Assembly: GCF_009928525.1 (NCBI RefSeq)
Contig: NZ_JAABOK010000018.1
Span: 1-64,000 of the forward strand
DNA length: 64,000 nt
Source: Chitinophaga solisilvae
Lineage (GTDB): Bacteria; Bacteroidota; Bacteroidia; Chitinophagales; Chitinophagaceae
Direction of reading: 5' to 3'
Shown here in pieces: positions 52,392 through 61,136 of the stretch. The notes beneath the pieces are model-generated. The model was given only the letters and a program-made list of their open reading frames with translations, was not told where the DNA came from and ran no database searches. A program made the position numbers and the translations under genes. The stretch's first letter is position 1. Each line of letters opens with the position of its first letter.

Positions 52392-54326
52392 ATGAAATGG
52401 CTCAGCAAGATATTTAAAAAATCCCCGCAGTGGATAACGGAAGAGGAAAGGCTCAAAATCATTGAGCAGTCCAGCAAGCAGGTGTCCCGCGGCGTATTTT
52501 TCGCAACGATTATCATCATCACTTCGTTTCTGCCGGTATTCATGCTCACCGGACAGGAAGGCAAGCTGTTTCACCCGCTCGCCTATACGAAAACATTCAT
52601 CATGATTATGGACGCGCTCCTGGTCATCACCCTGGCGCCGGTGCTGATATCCTTCTTTATGAAAGGAAAATTCAGGCCGGATAATGCCAACCCTGTAAAC
52701 CGGGTACTGGAGCGGATTTACGAGCCCGTTATCCGCGGGGTGCTGAAGTGGCGTAAAACGACCATTGCCGTTAATGTAATTGCACTGGTTGTTACCATTC
52801 CGCTGCTGAAAAGCTTGGGCAGCGAGTTTATGCCGCCGCTGGATGAACAGAGCATCCTGTTTATGCCGGTGACCTTACCGGATATTTCCAATGCAGAGGC
52901 GAAACGTATTCTGCAGGTGCAGGATAAAATTATCAAAACGGTACCGGAAGTAGACAAAGTGCTGGGAAAGGCCGGCCGCGCTGCCACTGCTACAGACAAC
53001 TCGCCTATCAGCATGATAGAAACCATCATTATGCTGAAACCTACATCACAATGGCGGGAAGGCAAAACCAAGAAGGATATCATCAATGAACTCGATGCTA
53101 AACTGCAGATACCCGGCGTGGTGAACGGCTGGACACAGCCTATCATCAACCGTATCAATATGCTGGCTACCGGTATTCGTACAGACGTGGGCGTTAAGGT
53201 ATACGGGCAGCGCCTGGATACCATCGCTGCGGTATCCGAGCGTGTGCGCAAAGCCCTGGAAGGTACTCCCGGTGTAATGGACCTCTACGTGGAACCCGTT
53301 ACCGGCGGTAAGTACCTGGATATTGATGTACGCCGCGCGGACCTCGCACGGTACGGGCTAAACGTAGATGATGTGAACCAGACCGTAGAAACGGCTCTGG
53401 GCGGCGCGCCTATCGGTAATACCATTGAAGGAAGGCAGCGCTTTTCTATCAGCGTGCGCCTGGCGCAGGAATACCGCAACAGCGTGGAGCGCATCCGCCG
53501 TATCCCGCTGATGTCGCCGGCAGCCGGCGAAGTGCCGCTGTCTGCCGTAGCAGATGTGAAGTTCTCTGATGGCCCGCCGATGATTACTTCTGAAAATGCC
53601 ATGCTCCGCGGCGCCGTATTATTCAATGTGCGTGGCCGCGACCTGGGCAGCACCGTGAAAGATGCGATAGATAAGATGAACCAGGCTAAAGGTATGCTGC
53701 CGCAGGGCTATTACCTGGAGTGGAGCGGGCAGTATGAAAACCTGATCCGCGGGCAAAAGACCCTGATGTGGATTGCTCCGGTAGTGCTGGTCATCATCTT
53801 CTTCTCGCTGTACTTCGCCTTCCATTCTATCCGCGAAGCCTTCCTGAGCCTTATTACGGTGCCCTTTGCACTGATCGGCGGCGCCTATATGATATGGTTC
53901 TACGGCGTGAATCTCTCGGTGGCCGTGGCGGTAGGCTTTATCGCCTTGTTTGGTATCGCGGTGGAAACAGGTATCGTCATGGTCATCTACCTCAACGATG
54001 CCATGAACCAGCTGGTGAAACAGAAAGGTAATTCCGCCGGAACCATTACCCGGGAAGACCTGCGTACGCACGTGATATATGGTGCTGCCAAGCGGTTGCG
54101 TCCCAAACTGATGACCGTATGCGTTTCCCTCTTCGGCCTGGTGCCGGTATTATGGGCCACCGGCGTAGGTACAGATGTGATGAAACCCATTGTGCTGCCC
54201 ATGATCGGCGGGGTACTCACTTCTTCTACCCATATCCTCCTGGTAACGCCGCTCATCTTTTTAATGTCGAAAGAATATGAATTACGCAAGTACGGTAAAC
54301 TGGAAATACATGAAACAAATCATTAA
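52392..54326 (+). CDS. cusA: CusA/CzcA heavy-metal RND pump, C-terminal part
   Basis: The remaining 644 residues of the pump, with membrane segments 5-12 and the second porter region. The frame is open from 52362; the ATG at 52392 lies two bases after the N-part stop. Conserved text includes SRGVFFATIIIITSFLPVFM, LTGQEGKLFHPLAYTKTF, GKAGRAATATDNSPISM and IALFGIAVETGIVMVIYLND. Of the three methionines that bind copper in E. coli CusA, recalled by alignment, only the first is kept (RINMLATG, codon at 53160). The second is Leu (RYGLNVDD, codon at 53358) and the third site reads MSPAAG. The metal served may therefore not be Cu(I)/Ag(I). Confidence 0.88.
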   Translation: MKWLSKIFKKSPQWITEEERLKIIEQSSKQVSRGVFFATIIIITSFLPVFMLTGQEGKLFHPLAYTKTFIMIMDALLVITLAPVLISFFMKGKFRPDNANPVNRVLERIYEPVIRGVLKWRKTTIAVNVIALVVTIPLLKSLGSEFMPPLDEQSILFMPVTLPDISNAEAKRILQVQDKIIKTVPEVDKVLGKAGRAATATDNSPISMIETIIMLKPTSQWREGKTKKDIINELDAKLQIPGVVNGWTQPIINRINMLATGIRTDVGVKVYGQRLDTIAAVSERVRKALEGTPGVMDLYVEPVTGGKYLDIDVRRADLARYGLNVDDVNQTVETALGGAPIGNTIEGRQRFSISVRLAQEYRNSVERIRRIPLMSPAAGEVPLSAVADVKFSDGPPMITSENAMLRGAVLFNVRGRDLGSTVKDAIDKMNQAKGMLPQGYYLEWSGQYENLIRGQKTLMWIAPVVLVIIFFSLYFAFHSIREAFLSLITVPFALIGGAYMIWFYGVNLSVAVAVGFIALFGIAVETGIVMVIYLNDAMNQLVKQKGNSAGTITREDLRTHVIYGAAKRLRPKLMTVCVSLFGLVPVLWATGVGTDVMKPIVLPMIGGVLTSSTHILLVTPLIFLMSKEYELRKYGKLEIHETNH

Positions 54327-55563
54327 ATATATATGGGGATGCCTGCTGGCCGCGCCATTGCAGCTGTTTGCGCAGCAATCGCCGGTGTTGCCGCTGGACA
54401 GTATCCTGCAACGGGTAGACAGGAACAATGTGCTCCTGCAATCGTACGGACTCAAGGCAGAAAGTTACAAACACAGCGCAGATGCGGCTACCGCCTGGAT
54501 GGCGCCCATGGTAGGTGTGGGAACCTTTATGACGCCTTATCCGGGACAGATGGTGATGGACGGAAGAGATAAGGGTAGCCTCATGCTGCAGCTGGAACAG
54601 GATATTCCTAATCCCGCGAAGAAAGCGGCGCAGAAAAATTTTATCGCCTCCCAGGGAAACGTGGAGCGCGCTACCCGCGGCATTACGCTGAATGAGCTGA
54701 AGTCGCAGGCCCGCCGCCTTTACTACAACTGGCTCATCGCCCGGCAACGGATAGCCGTACTGCAGGAGAATGAAAAGATTATGCTGACGATGAAGAAGAT
54801 AGAAGAGGTAAGATATCCTTATAATCAGTCACAATTGAGCGGTGTGTTTAAGGCAGATGCCAAAATAGAAGATAACCGGAATATGATCCGTATGCAGGAA
54901 GGAACGATTGCAAAAGCCCGCTCCTGGCTGAACAGCCTGATGAATGCGCCCGGTAATCAGTTTTTCGATATTGATACCACCTATCGTCCTGCCTTTGAAA
55001 AGGCGCCGTCCTATGATACAGCTACGCTGGCCGCTGTCAGAAAGGATATCTACAAAATGGATGAAAGCATCCGCTCCATGCAGCTGAATATTGAAAGTAT
55101 GAAGCGGGAAAAGAAACCGGATTTTAAAGTGCGGTTTGATCATATGCAACCGCTGGACAAGGCTATGCCAAAGGCTTTCAGTGCCATGGGGATGATCAGT
55201 ATTCCGATAGCGCCCTGGGCCTCGAAGATGTACAGGTCCGGCGTAAAAGCCATGGAGTACAATGTACAGGCCATGGAGAAGGAACGCGCCGCGATGCTGC
55301 AGGAAACACAGGGTATGCTGTACGGTATGCAGTACGAAATACAAACCATGCAGCAGCGGGTGGAGGCGATGGAAGGTAAAATCATCCCCGCCCTGCGGCA
55401 GACGCTGGACGCCAACTTCCTCAATTACCAGGAGAACAGGCTGGCTTTGTCTAATGTGATCGATTCCTGGGAAGCGCTCACCATGATGCAGTCTAACGTG
55501 CTGGATGAAAAATTAAAACTCTACGAAATGATCGCCGATTATGAGAAACAGTTATATCGTTAA
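54310..55563 (+). CDS. TolC-family outer-membrane channel of the metal pump (CusC-like)
   Basis: A 417-residue channel protein from the ATG at 54310; the frame extends to 54277. Its start overlaps the end of the pump gene by 17 bases, a sign of coupling. A signal peptide (YIWGCLLAAPLQLFAQ) precedes two TolC repeats of long helices (KAAQKNFIASQGNVERATRG; YRSGVKAMEYNVQAMEKERA). It is unusually rich in Met (for example MQLNIESMKREKK, MQYEIQTMQQ), which could help metal passage. There is no lipobox. It would form the exit duct of the efflux complex. Confidence 0.88.
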   Translation: MKQIIKYIWGCLLAAPLQLFAQQSPVLPLDSILQRVDRNNVLLQSYGLKAESYKHSADAATAWMAPMVGVGTFMTPYPGQMVMDGRDKGSLMLQLEQDIPNPAKKAAQKNFIASQGNVERATRGITLNELKSQARRLYYNWLIARQRIAVLQENEKIMLTMKKIEEVRYPYNQSQLSGVFKADAKIEDNRNMIRMQEGTIAKARSWLNSLMNAPGNQFFDIDTTYRPAFEKAPSYDTATLAAVRKDIYKMDESIRSMQLNIESMKREKKPDFKVRFDHMQPLDKAMPKAFSAMGMISIPIAPWASKMYRSGVKAMEYNVQAMEKERAAMLQETQGMLYGMQYEIQTMQQRVEAMEGKIIPALRQTLDANFLNYQENRLALSNVIDSWEALTMMQSNVLDEKLKLYEMIADYEKQLYR

Positions 55564-56743
55564 TATATCGCTGCTGCTGACAGCTGTATTGCTGGCTTCC
55601 TGCGGGCAGAAACAGCCGCCGCATAAGGGTCATGATGCCCACCAGGAACCTGCTATGGATAAAAGCGTGGCCGGGCTTACCCGTTCCGTGAATACGCATA
55701 TAGTGGCCACTATCCCGGCCATCTCTCCGGAAAGCGGCACGCGTATACAGGCGGCCGATGTGAATGGGGTCATCACCTACGATACCCGTAACCAGACATC
55801 CATAGCCAGCCGCATAGCCGGACGTATAGAACGGCTGCTGATTAAGTATAACTATCAGCCGGTGAAAAGGGGACAGCTGATTATGGAAATCTATTCCCCC
55901 GATCTGGCCGCCGCCCAACGGGAACTGCTATACGTAGCTACGGCATCACCGCAGCTGCTCACAGGCGCGAAGCAGCGGCTGCAGCTGCTGGGCATGCAAC
56001 TGCCGCAGATAGAGCAGGTACTGCGTACCGGTAACATCCTGTACCGCATTCCTGTGTATAGTAACGCTGACGGCTATATCCTGGAGAAATCAGCCGCCGT
56101 CGCCACGGTGGCGGGCACCGCTGCTGCGCCGGCAGCCTCCGGAGATGGTATGAGCAGTATGGGCGGAGGCAGTGCCCCTGCGGCTGCTCCGGCGCCCACA
56201 GCACCGGCAGCCACGCCGGTCATGCTTCGCGAAGGACAGTATGTAAACGCCGGCCAGCCACTGTTTACCATCTATCAGGCGGAGAGCCTGGTAGCCGAAT
56301 TTGCCTTTCCGCCACTGCTGGCTGCACGTATCCGGCATGGACAGCAGCTGCTGTTCTATCCCTCCGCAGATAACAATGCTATGCTGACTGGCAGCATTGG
56401 GCTGATTGAACCGGTATTCCGCAACGGAGAAAATTTTACGCTGGCAAGGGTATACCTGCGTACACACACGCTGCGGCCGGGACAGCTGCTCACCGCCAGC
56501 GTGCCCGTAGTATATACCGGCGGCTGGTGGCTGCCACGCAAAGCAGTATGGAAGCTGGGTAACCAGACCATCGTATTCAGAAAGGACAAGGACACCTACC
56601 TGCCCGCAGCCGTAGATATTACCGCAGAAGCAGGAGATATGATACAGGTAAGTACTGCCATCGGAGACTGGAAAGTGGCTTCCAACGCGGCTTACCTGGT
56701 AGACAGTGAGAGCTTTATTAAAATGAATAACCCGCAACAGTAA
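55541..56743 (+). CDS. RND metal-efflux adaptor lipoprotein (CusB-like), first copy
   Basis: A 400-residue adaptor with lipobox LASC (about residues 18-21). It then has a His-rich stretch (PPHKGHDAHQ), a barrel/lipoyl region (TSIASRIAGRIERLLIKYNY), a short helical hairpin and a C-terminal domain. A low-complexity Ala/Gly/Pro/Met insert lies near residues 185-225. It overlaps the channel gene by 23 bases. It lacks the Cys-rich heavy-metal-binding domain present in the second adaptor, which follows 4 bases later. Confidence 0.87.
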   Translation: MRNSYIVNISLLLTAVLLASCGQKQPPHKGHDAHQEPAMDKSVAGLTRSVNTHIVATIPAISPESGTRIQAADVNGVITYDTRNQTSIASRIAGRIERLLIKYNYQPVKRGQLIMEIYSPDLAAAQRELLYVATASPQLLTGAKQRLQLLGMQLPQIEQVLRTGNILYRIPVYSNADGYILEKSAAVATVAGTAAAPAASGDGMSSMGGGSAPAAAPAPTAPAATPVMLREGQYVNAGQPLFTIYQAESLVAEFAFPPLLAARIRHGQQLLFYPSADNNAMLTGSIGLIEPVFRNGENFTLARVYLRTHTLRPGQLLTASVPVVYTGGWWLPRKAVWKLGNQTIVFRKDKDTYLPAAVDITAEAGDMIQVSTAIGDWKVASNAAYLVDSESFIKMNNPQQ

Positions 56744-56747
56744 CGAT

Positions 56748-57962
56748 ATGGAAAGAAAACATTTTTTGAAATCTATAGCGATGGTGACGTTTGCACCGGC
56801 GTTGTTGCTGGCAGCATGTAAAGAAACCGGGAAGCAGCCCGCAGCACAGGAAGCACAGCAAACCTTTACCTGCCCCATGCATCCGCAGGTGGTGCAGAAC
56901 AAACCCGGCACATGCCCTATCTGCGGGATGGACCTCGTACCATTTGACAAGAACAATAAGGACGCCACGCTGCATCTCGGCGACAACCAGATGGCGCTGG
57001 GCAATATTACTACCATGGTGGCCGGCACTGGAGCACTCTCCAATTTCAGGCAGCTGAACGGCAGGCTGGTAACAGATCCGGAGAAGACGGCCGTTATCTC
57101 CAGCCGCGTACCCGGCCGTGTGGAAGTACTGTATGTAAAGGAAACAGGTGTGAAAGTCAGCAAAGGACAGCCGCTGTATAAAATTTATTCCGAACAGCTG
57201 GCCACCCTGCAGCAGGAATACCTGCTGGCAGTGGCGCAGGTGAAGCAATTCCCTGACGATGCCCGCTTTCAGCAGATTGAAAAGGCTGCCCGCCAGAAAC
57301 TAACCCTGTACGATCAGTCTGACGCTCAGATACAGCAACTGGTGCAGGCGCAGAAAGTGAATCCCTATGTCACCTATCCTGCAACCGTGAGTGGCATGGT
57401 GTCTGAACTCTCCGTAACAGAAGGACAATATGTGGCGGAAGGCGGCGCCATCATGCGGCTGGAAGGCTACAATCAGCTGTGGGTGGAAGCAGACGTATAC
57501 CCCGCTGAAGCCGCTGCCGTACAACCCGGCCAGTCCGTGAAAGTACTGGTAGCCGGTTATGAGCATGAACCGCAGCAGATGACCATTCAGTTCATTAATC
57601 CGGTATTGCAGAGCGGTAGTCAGCTGATGCAGATACGCGGTGCTATTGCCAACCCGGATAACCGCTGGCAGCCAGGGTTGCAGGCTAATATCCTGTTGCC
57701 GGTGAAGAGCCGCGGGGATGTACTTACCCTGCCTGTAGACGCCGTGATCCGCGATGCGCGCGGTACGCACGTCTGGATCGAAAAGAAGAAAGGCGAGTTT
57801 GAACCCCGCAGGGTGCAGACAGGTATGGAAAATTTTGATGCCGTAGAGATCACTGAAGGACTGGCAGCCGGCGAAAAAGTAGTGGTAACAGGCGCTTACC
57901 TGCTGTATTCCGAGTTCATGCTCAAGAAAGGTGCGGACCCGATGGCTTCCATGAAACATTAA
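56748..57962 (+). CDS. RND metal-efflux adaptor with heavy-metal-binding domain (CusB-like), second copy
   Basis: A 404-residue adaptor with lipobox LAAC (about residues 21-24). A heavy-metal-binding domain follows at about 40-66 (FTCPMHPQVVQNKPGTCPIC, then GMDLVP). The barrel and lipoyl parts come next (VISSRVPGRVEVLYVKETGV; VSELSVTEGQYVAEGGAIMR) and the C-terminal domain (VEITEGLAAGEKVVVTGAYL). The CPMHP...CPICGM motif binds metal and is found in CusB-type adaptors and on metal ATPases. It is the second adaptor in the operon. Confidence 0.93.
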   Translation: MERKHFLKSIAMVTFAPALLLAACKETGKQPAAQEAQQTFTCPMHPQVVQNKPGTCPICGMDLVPFDKNNKDATLHLGDNQMALGNITTMVAGTGALSNFRQLNGRLVTDPEKTAVISSRVPGRVEVLYVKETGVKVSKGQPLYKIYSEQLATLQQEYLLAVAQVKQFPDDARFQQIEKAARQKLTLYDQSDAQIQQLVQAQKVNPYVTYPATVSGMVSELSVTEGQYVAEGGAIMRLEGYNQLWVEADVYPAEAAAVQPGQSVKVLVAGYEHEPQQMTIQFINPVLQSGSQLMQIRGAIANPDNRWQPGLQANILLPVKSRGDVLTLPVDAVIRDARGTHVWIEKKKGEFEPRRVQTGMENFDAVEITEGLAAGEKVVVTGAYLLYSEFMLKKGADPMASMKH

Positions 57963-57985
57963 TCATCCTGCAAAAAATATCTCTT

Positions 57986-58513
57986 ATGATAAAAGTTGTG
58001 ATGTTCATCTCTGCGCTGGCGATACTGACAGCATGCGGAAATAAGGTGGCTAACGTACACGAACAAACGAAAGATAGCCTTGCTGCTGCACCGGCAACCA
58101 GTACGGAAGTAACGCTGAAAGACGATAGGTTAAATGCCATCTTCCGTCATTACAGGCTGCTGACGGAAGCGCTCATCAATGAAGACGGGGCCGCTGCGCG
58201 CAAAGCTGCCAATGCTATCGCCGCAGGCGCTGCCGGCGTCAGCGGGCAGGAAGCTATTCAGGCTGCCGCCGCGAAAATTACCGCCACACCAGACATAGCA
58301 CAGCAGCGGGATCATTATGCCGCACTGAGTAATCAGCTGATAAACCGTATTAAAGCTACCGGTATCAACACCGGTGCGCTCTACATAGATTTCTGCCCTA
58401 TGGCAATGAATGATAAAGGAGCCTCCTGGCTGAGCACAGAGAAAGCTATTGTCAACCCCTTCTTCGGAGAAAAAATGAAAACATGCGGAGAAGTAAAAGA
58501 AACCATCAGATAA
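57986..58513 (+). CDS. DUF3347 lipoprotein, first copy
   Basis: A 175-residue lipoprotein with lipobox LTAC (about residues 12-15). The DUF3347 domain has LNAIFRHYRLLTEALINEDG, a helical middle part, and the end YIDFCPMAMNDKGASWLSTE with NPFFGEKMKTCGEV. The two cysteines, with nearby Met and His, suit copper binding; this family commonly lies beside CusA/CusB genes. It lies 23 bases after the second adaptor. Confidence 0.88.
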   Translation: MIKVVMFISALAILTACGNKVANVHEQTKDSLAAAPATSTEVTLKDDRLNAIFRHYRLLTEALINEDGAAARKAANAIAAGAAGVSGQEAIQAAAAKITATPDIAQQRDHYAALSNQLINRIKATGINTGALYIDFCPMAMNDKGASWLSTEKAIVNPFFGEKMKTCGEVKETIR

Positions 58514-58539
58514 TTTCTTTCAACTATAAAACTAACAAC

Positions 58540-59121
58540 ATGAAAAGAGTTTTTATCAGCGCCGCCGTACTGGCCACTATTGCTTTTGCAGCCTGCAACA
58601 GCGGATCTCAACACGAAGCGAATGCAGACAGCTCTGCCGCTGTGGCAACAACGCCGGCGGCAACCGTTACCGGAGATATAAAGACTACCGGCGCCGTTAA
58701 CACGATCGTTGACGACTATCTGAAAATTAAAGACGCTCTGGCAAATGACAACGACGCAGATGCCGCTGCCGCCGGAAAGGCGCTGGCCGCTGCTGTTGCG
58801 GCAGCAGATAAATCCGGATTCACGCCGGAGCAGCAACAGATATTTGCCGCCAATGAAGCAGAGTTGAAGGAACATGGGGAACATATCAGCCAGAATACCG
58901 GCAATATTGAACACCAGCGCGAGCATTTTGCAGAGATGAGTGAAGATGTGATGGAACTGGTAAAAACTTTCGGCGGTGGCCGTACCCTGTACAAGGGACA
59001 TTGCCCGATGTACAATAACAACAAGGGCGCCGACTGGCTGACGACCACGAGCGAAGTGAAGAACCCGTATATGGGTGCTAAAATGCTGGCCTGCGGCAGT
59101 GTCGAAGAGCTGAGTAAGTAA
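58540..59121 (+). CDS. DUF3347 lipoprotein, second copy
   Basis: A 193-residue lipoprotein from the ATG at 58540 (MKRVFISAAVLATIAFAAC); the frame extends back to 58483 inside the previous gene. The DUF3347 domain is present (VDDYLKIKDALANDNDADAA; YKGHCPMYNNNKGADWLTTT; NPYMGAKMLACGSVEEL). It shares the CPM, GAxWL, NPxxGxKM and CG positions with the copy before it, so the pair looks like an old tandem duplication. The Ala-rich stretch after the lipobox is low complexity. A strong terminator follows. Confidence 0.88.
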   Translation: MKRVFISAAVLATIAFAACNSGSQHEANADSSAAVATTPAATVTGDIKTTGAVNTIVDDYLKIKDALANDNDADAAAAGKALAAAVAAADKSGFTPEQQQIFAANEAELKEHGEHISQNTGNIEHQREHFAEMSEDVMELVKTFGGGRTLYKGHCPMYNNNKGADWLTTTSEVKNPYMGAKMLACGSVEELSK

Positions 59122-59142
59122 TGGCCGGACAACTAACCGGTT

Positions 59143-59184
59143 GATTTACGGATCCGGTATGCCGGATCCGTAAATCATTTGTTT
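59143..59184 (+). terminator. Rho-independent terminator
   Basis: A perfect 15-base stem GATTTACGGATCCGG (59143-59157) with its complement (59162-59176), loop TATG, then ATTTGTTTT. It ends the metal-efflux operon 21 bases after the last DUF3347 stop. Confidence 0.85.
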
Positions 59185-59200
59185 TAAATAACAGAGATAT

Positions 59201-59647
59201 ATGCGTATGGCTAAAATGATATTGCTACTGCTACTGCTGATAGTGATCGGGATACAGTTTATTCGCCCGGCCCGGAACCGGCAACCGGGGCCTTTCCCGG
59301 CGGATATCAGTCAGGTATATGCCCTGCCTTCCGGGGTGCAGCAGTTACTGCAGCAGGCTTGTTATGACTGCCACAGTAATCAGACGCATTATCCCTGGTA
59401 TGCCTCCGTACAGCCTGCAGGCTGGTTCCTGCAGCAGCATGTAAGTGCCGGCCGCCGGGATCTCAATTTCCACGAATTCGCTGCCTACTCCGCCAAAAGA
59501 AAGCAACGCAAACTGAAACATATGCGGGAGCAGCTGATCAGCGGCAGGATGCCTCCGGATTCCTATAAGTGGCTGCATCCGGAAGCACGGCTGACTACCG
59601 TGCAGCGGGATTCCGTTATCCGCTGGATAGACAGTGTGCTGCAGTAA
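59201..59647 (+). CDS. Membrane-anchored heme-binding-domain protein
   Basis: A 148-residue protein with an N-terminal membrane anchor (ILLLLLLIVIGIQFI) and a CYDCH heme c attachment site (in QQACYDCHSNQTHYPWYASV). A helical part follows with conserved KLKHMREQLISGRMPPDSYK. This is the heme-binding domain (Haem_bd) common in Bacteroidota. It probably carries electrons or senses redox state on the periplasmic face. It begins 17 bases after the terminator of the metal operon, so it may be transcribed separately. Its stop codon touches the stop codon of the convergent flavoprotein gene with no base between. Confidence 0.88.
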   Translation: MRMAKMILLLLLLIVIGIQFIRPARNRQPGPFPADISQVYALPSGVQQLLQQACYDCHSNQTHYPWYASVQPAGWFLQQHVSAGRRDLNFHEFAAYSAKRKQRKLKHMREQLISGRMPPDSYKWLHPEARLTTVQRDSVIRWIDSVLQ

Positions 59648-61114
59648 TCATGCCTCGCAGAGAATCTGCTTATCCCACAGGTATACAGCCATCCTGGCGG
59701 CGAGGGCATGCGGCACCACTTTACTCCATTGTTCCACCAGCTCTCCGAAAGTGATGGCGTCCGTTGCCATGGCCAGCAGCGGCAGTATCTCGGTAGATTC
59801 TATATATACAATCTCCCGCTGCAGGTTGGGATGATGAATAGCCGTTTTCACCTCCAGTACATCATTGCCGACGCTGATGGAGCGTACATAGGATAAATCG
59901 GGAGACAGATACAATTTACCATGCCATAGTTTTTTCAGCGCTTCTTCAATATTTATTTTCCTGTCGGGAGATGGCGGCGCTATGTCCTGCTCCTGCTGCA
60001 GCGTTTTCAGCAGCTGTTGGGCGAAAGGTCTTTCCGGCGGGACTTCCCGCGGATATATCACCGACCTGTTTTGCCAGAAGGAGTGTGTGGCGCCCGGCCA
60101 TGCCTGTGCATAGTATTGGATGGTCCAGCGGGTATGACTTACCACGGAGCTGATGAGTTGTCCTTCGAAAAAATCTTTTGCCAGCTGCTCCTCGCCGGTA
60201 GTAAGTGCAGTATTGACAGCAATGACGGCCTGCAGGGAAAAGCGCATGGCTTTTTCCACACCGGTAGAAGAGAGGGGATCAATGGCGAAGGCTGTTTCCC
60301 CGAGCCGTAGCCAGCGGTGGTGCCAGGGGCGGGTGTGCGCATAGCTGAGTATGTTGCAGGTCTGAATATCGTGTAGTCCTTGCCGTTGTATTGCCGGTTG
60401 AAACAGGCAGGAATGTTCCAGCATATGATGGAAGAGGGTGGTTACAGGTTGTTCCTGCAACACTGACGGATCAACGAAGCTGATGATGCGGTATCGTCCG
60501 TCGTGCAGGGGGGAGCCCCATATCCAGCCGTTGGTAACGGCTTCCACGCAGGTGGAGGCTTTCATGGTGGCTGCATCGGTATAGGCCCACAGGCCTACCA
60601 TAGGCGGGGCGGTGAGCAGCCGTTGCTGTACCTGGGTGCCGCGGCGGCCGCGGGCGTCCATCACGAAGGTGGCGGTGAGCAGCAGGGGAACGTTATGCTG
60701 CCGTATGCGCACCTGCCAGTGTTTCCCATCGTAATGGGCGCCCTGGTATTTTGCGGGTTGATACAACGTTAATCCTTTTACTACGGCGAGGTCCAGCAGT
60801 CCTTTGTCGAGCAGGCTCCTGTTAACCATTACGCCTTTTCCCCGCTGATCGCCGGTGAATACTTCCGGTGTCCGGCTATTCCAGATGATGGTGGCCGGGA
60901 GCTGATGCAGGCAGTAGTCTTCATGCAGCAGGTGTGCTGCGCCGATATATTCAAAGATATTACGGATGCCGGGCGACAGGGATTCGCCGATCTGGGTACG
61001 GGGAAAGGATTCACTTTCAATAAGGGCAACACGATGGCCCAGCGATAACAGCCGGAGGGCGGCGCAGGTGCCCGCCGGGCCTGCGCCGATGATGAGTACG
61101 TCGTATCTTGTCAT
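59648..61114 (-). CDS. FAD-dependent monooxygenase, LodB/QhpG-like (halogenase-related)
   Basis: A 488-residue flavoprotein. The FAD-binding Rossmann motif is GAGPAG (10-15), followed by IESESFPRTQIGESLSPG (32-49), DARGRRG (153-159) and GETAFAIDPLSSTGVEKAMR. At 196-202 it reads GWIWGSP, close to the WxWxIP motif of flavin tryptophan halogenases but with Ser in place of Ile. This halogenase-related group includes LodB and QhpG, which hydroxylate the tryptophan that becomes CTQ. It is the last gene of a three-gene minus-strand cluster with a LodA-like protein and a radical SAM enzyme, 22 bases after the latter. The probable role is Trp oxygenation in the LodA-like precursor; this is inferred. 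Confidence 0.8.
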   Translation of the reverse strand: MTRYDVLIIGAGPAGTCAALRLLSLGHRVALIESESFPRTQIGESLSPGIRNIFEYIGAAHLLHEDYCLHQLPATIIWNSRTPEVFTGDQRGKGVMVNRSLLDKGLLDLAVVKGLTLYQPAKYQGAHYDGKHWQVRIRQHNVPLLLTATFVMDARGRRGTQVQQRLLTAPPMVGLWAYTDAATMKASTCVEAVTNGWIWGSPLHDGRYRIISFVDPSVLQEQPVTTLFHHMLEHSCLFQPAIQRQGLHDIQTCNILSYAHTRPWHHRWLRLGETAFAIDPLSSTGVEKAMRFSLQAVIAVNTALTTGEEQLAKDFFEGQLISSVVSHTRWTIQYYAQAWPGATHSFWQNRSVIYPREVPPERPFAQQLLKTLQQEQDIAPPSPDRKINIEEALKKLWHGKLYLSPDLSYVRSISVGNDVLEVKTAIHHPNLQREIVYIESTEILPLLAMATDAITFGELVEQWSKVVPHALAARMAVYLWDKQILCEA

Positions 61115-61136
61115 GGTATAATGATTGGGTTATTTG

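Noticed and set aside
52370..52392. Programmed -1 frameshift of the dnaX type at the six-A run in cusA
   Set aside because: The upstream frame reads CAA AAA AGC, so the run is not in the A-AAA-AAG register needed for tandem slippage, and no downstream stimulatory stem was seen. A missing base or coupled restart is simpler.
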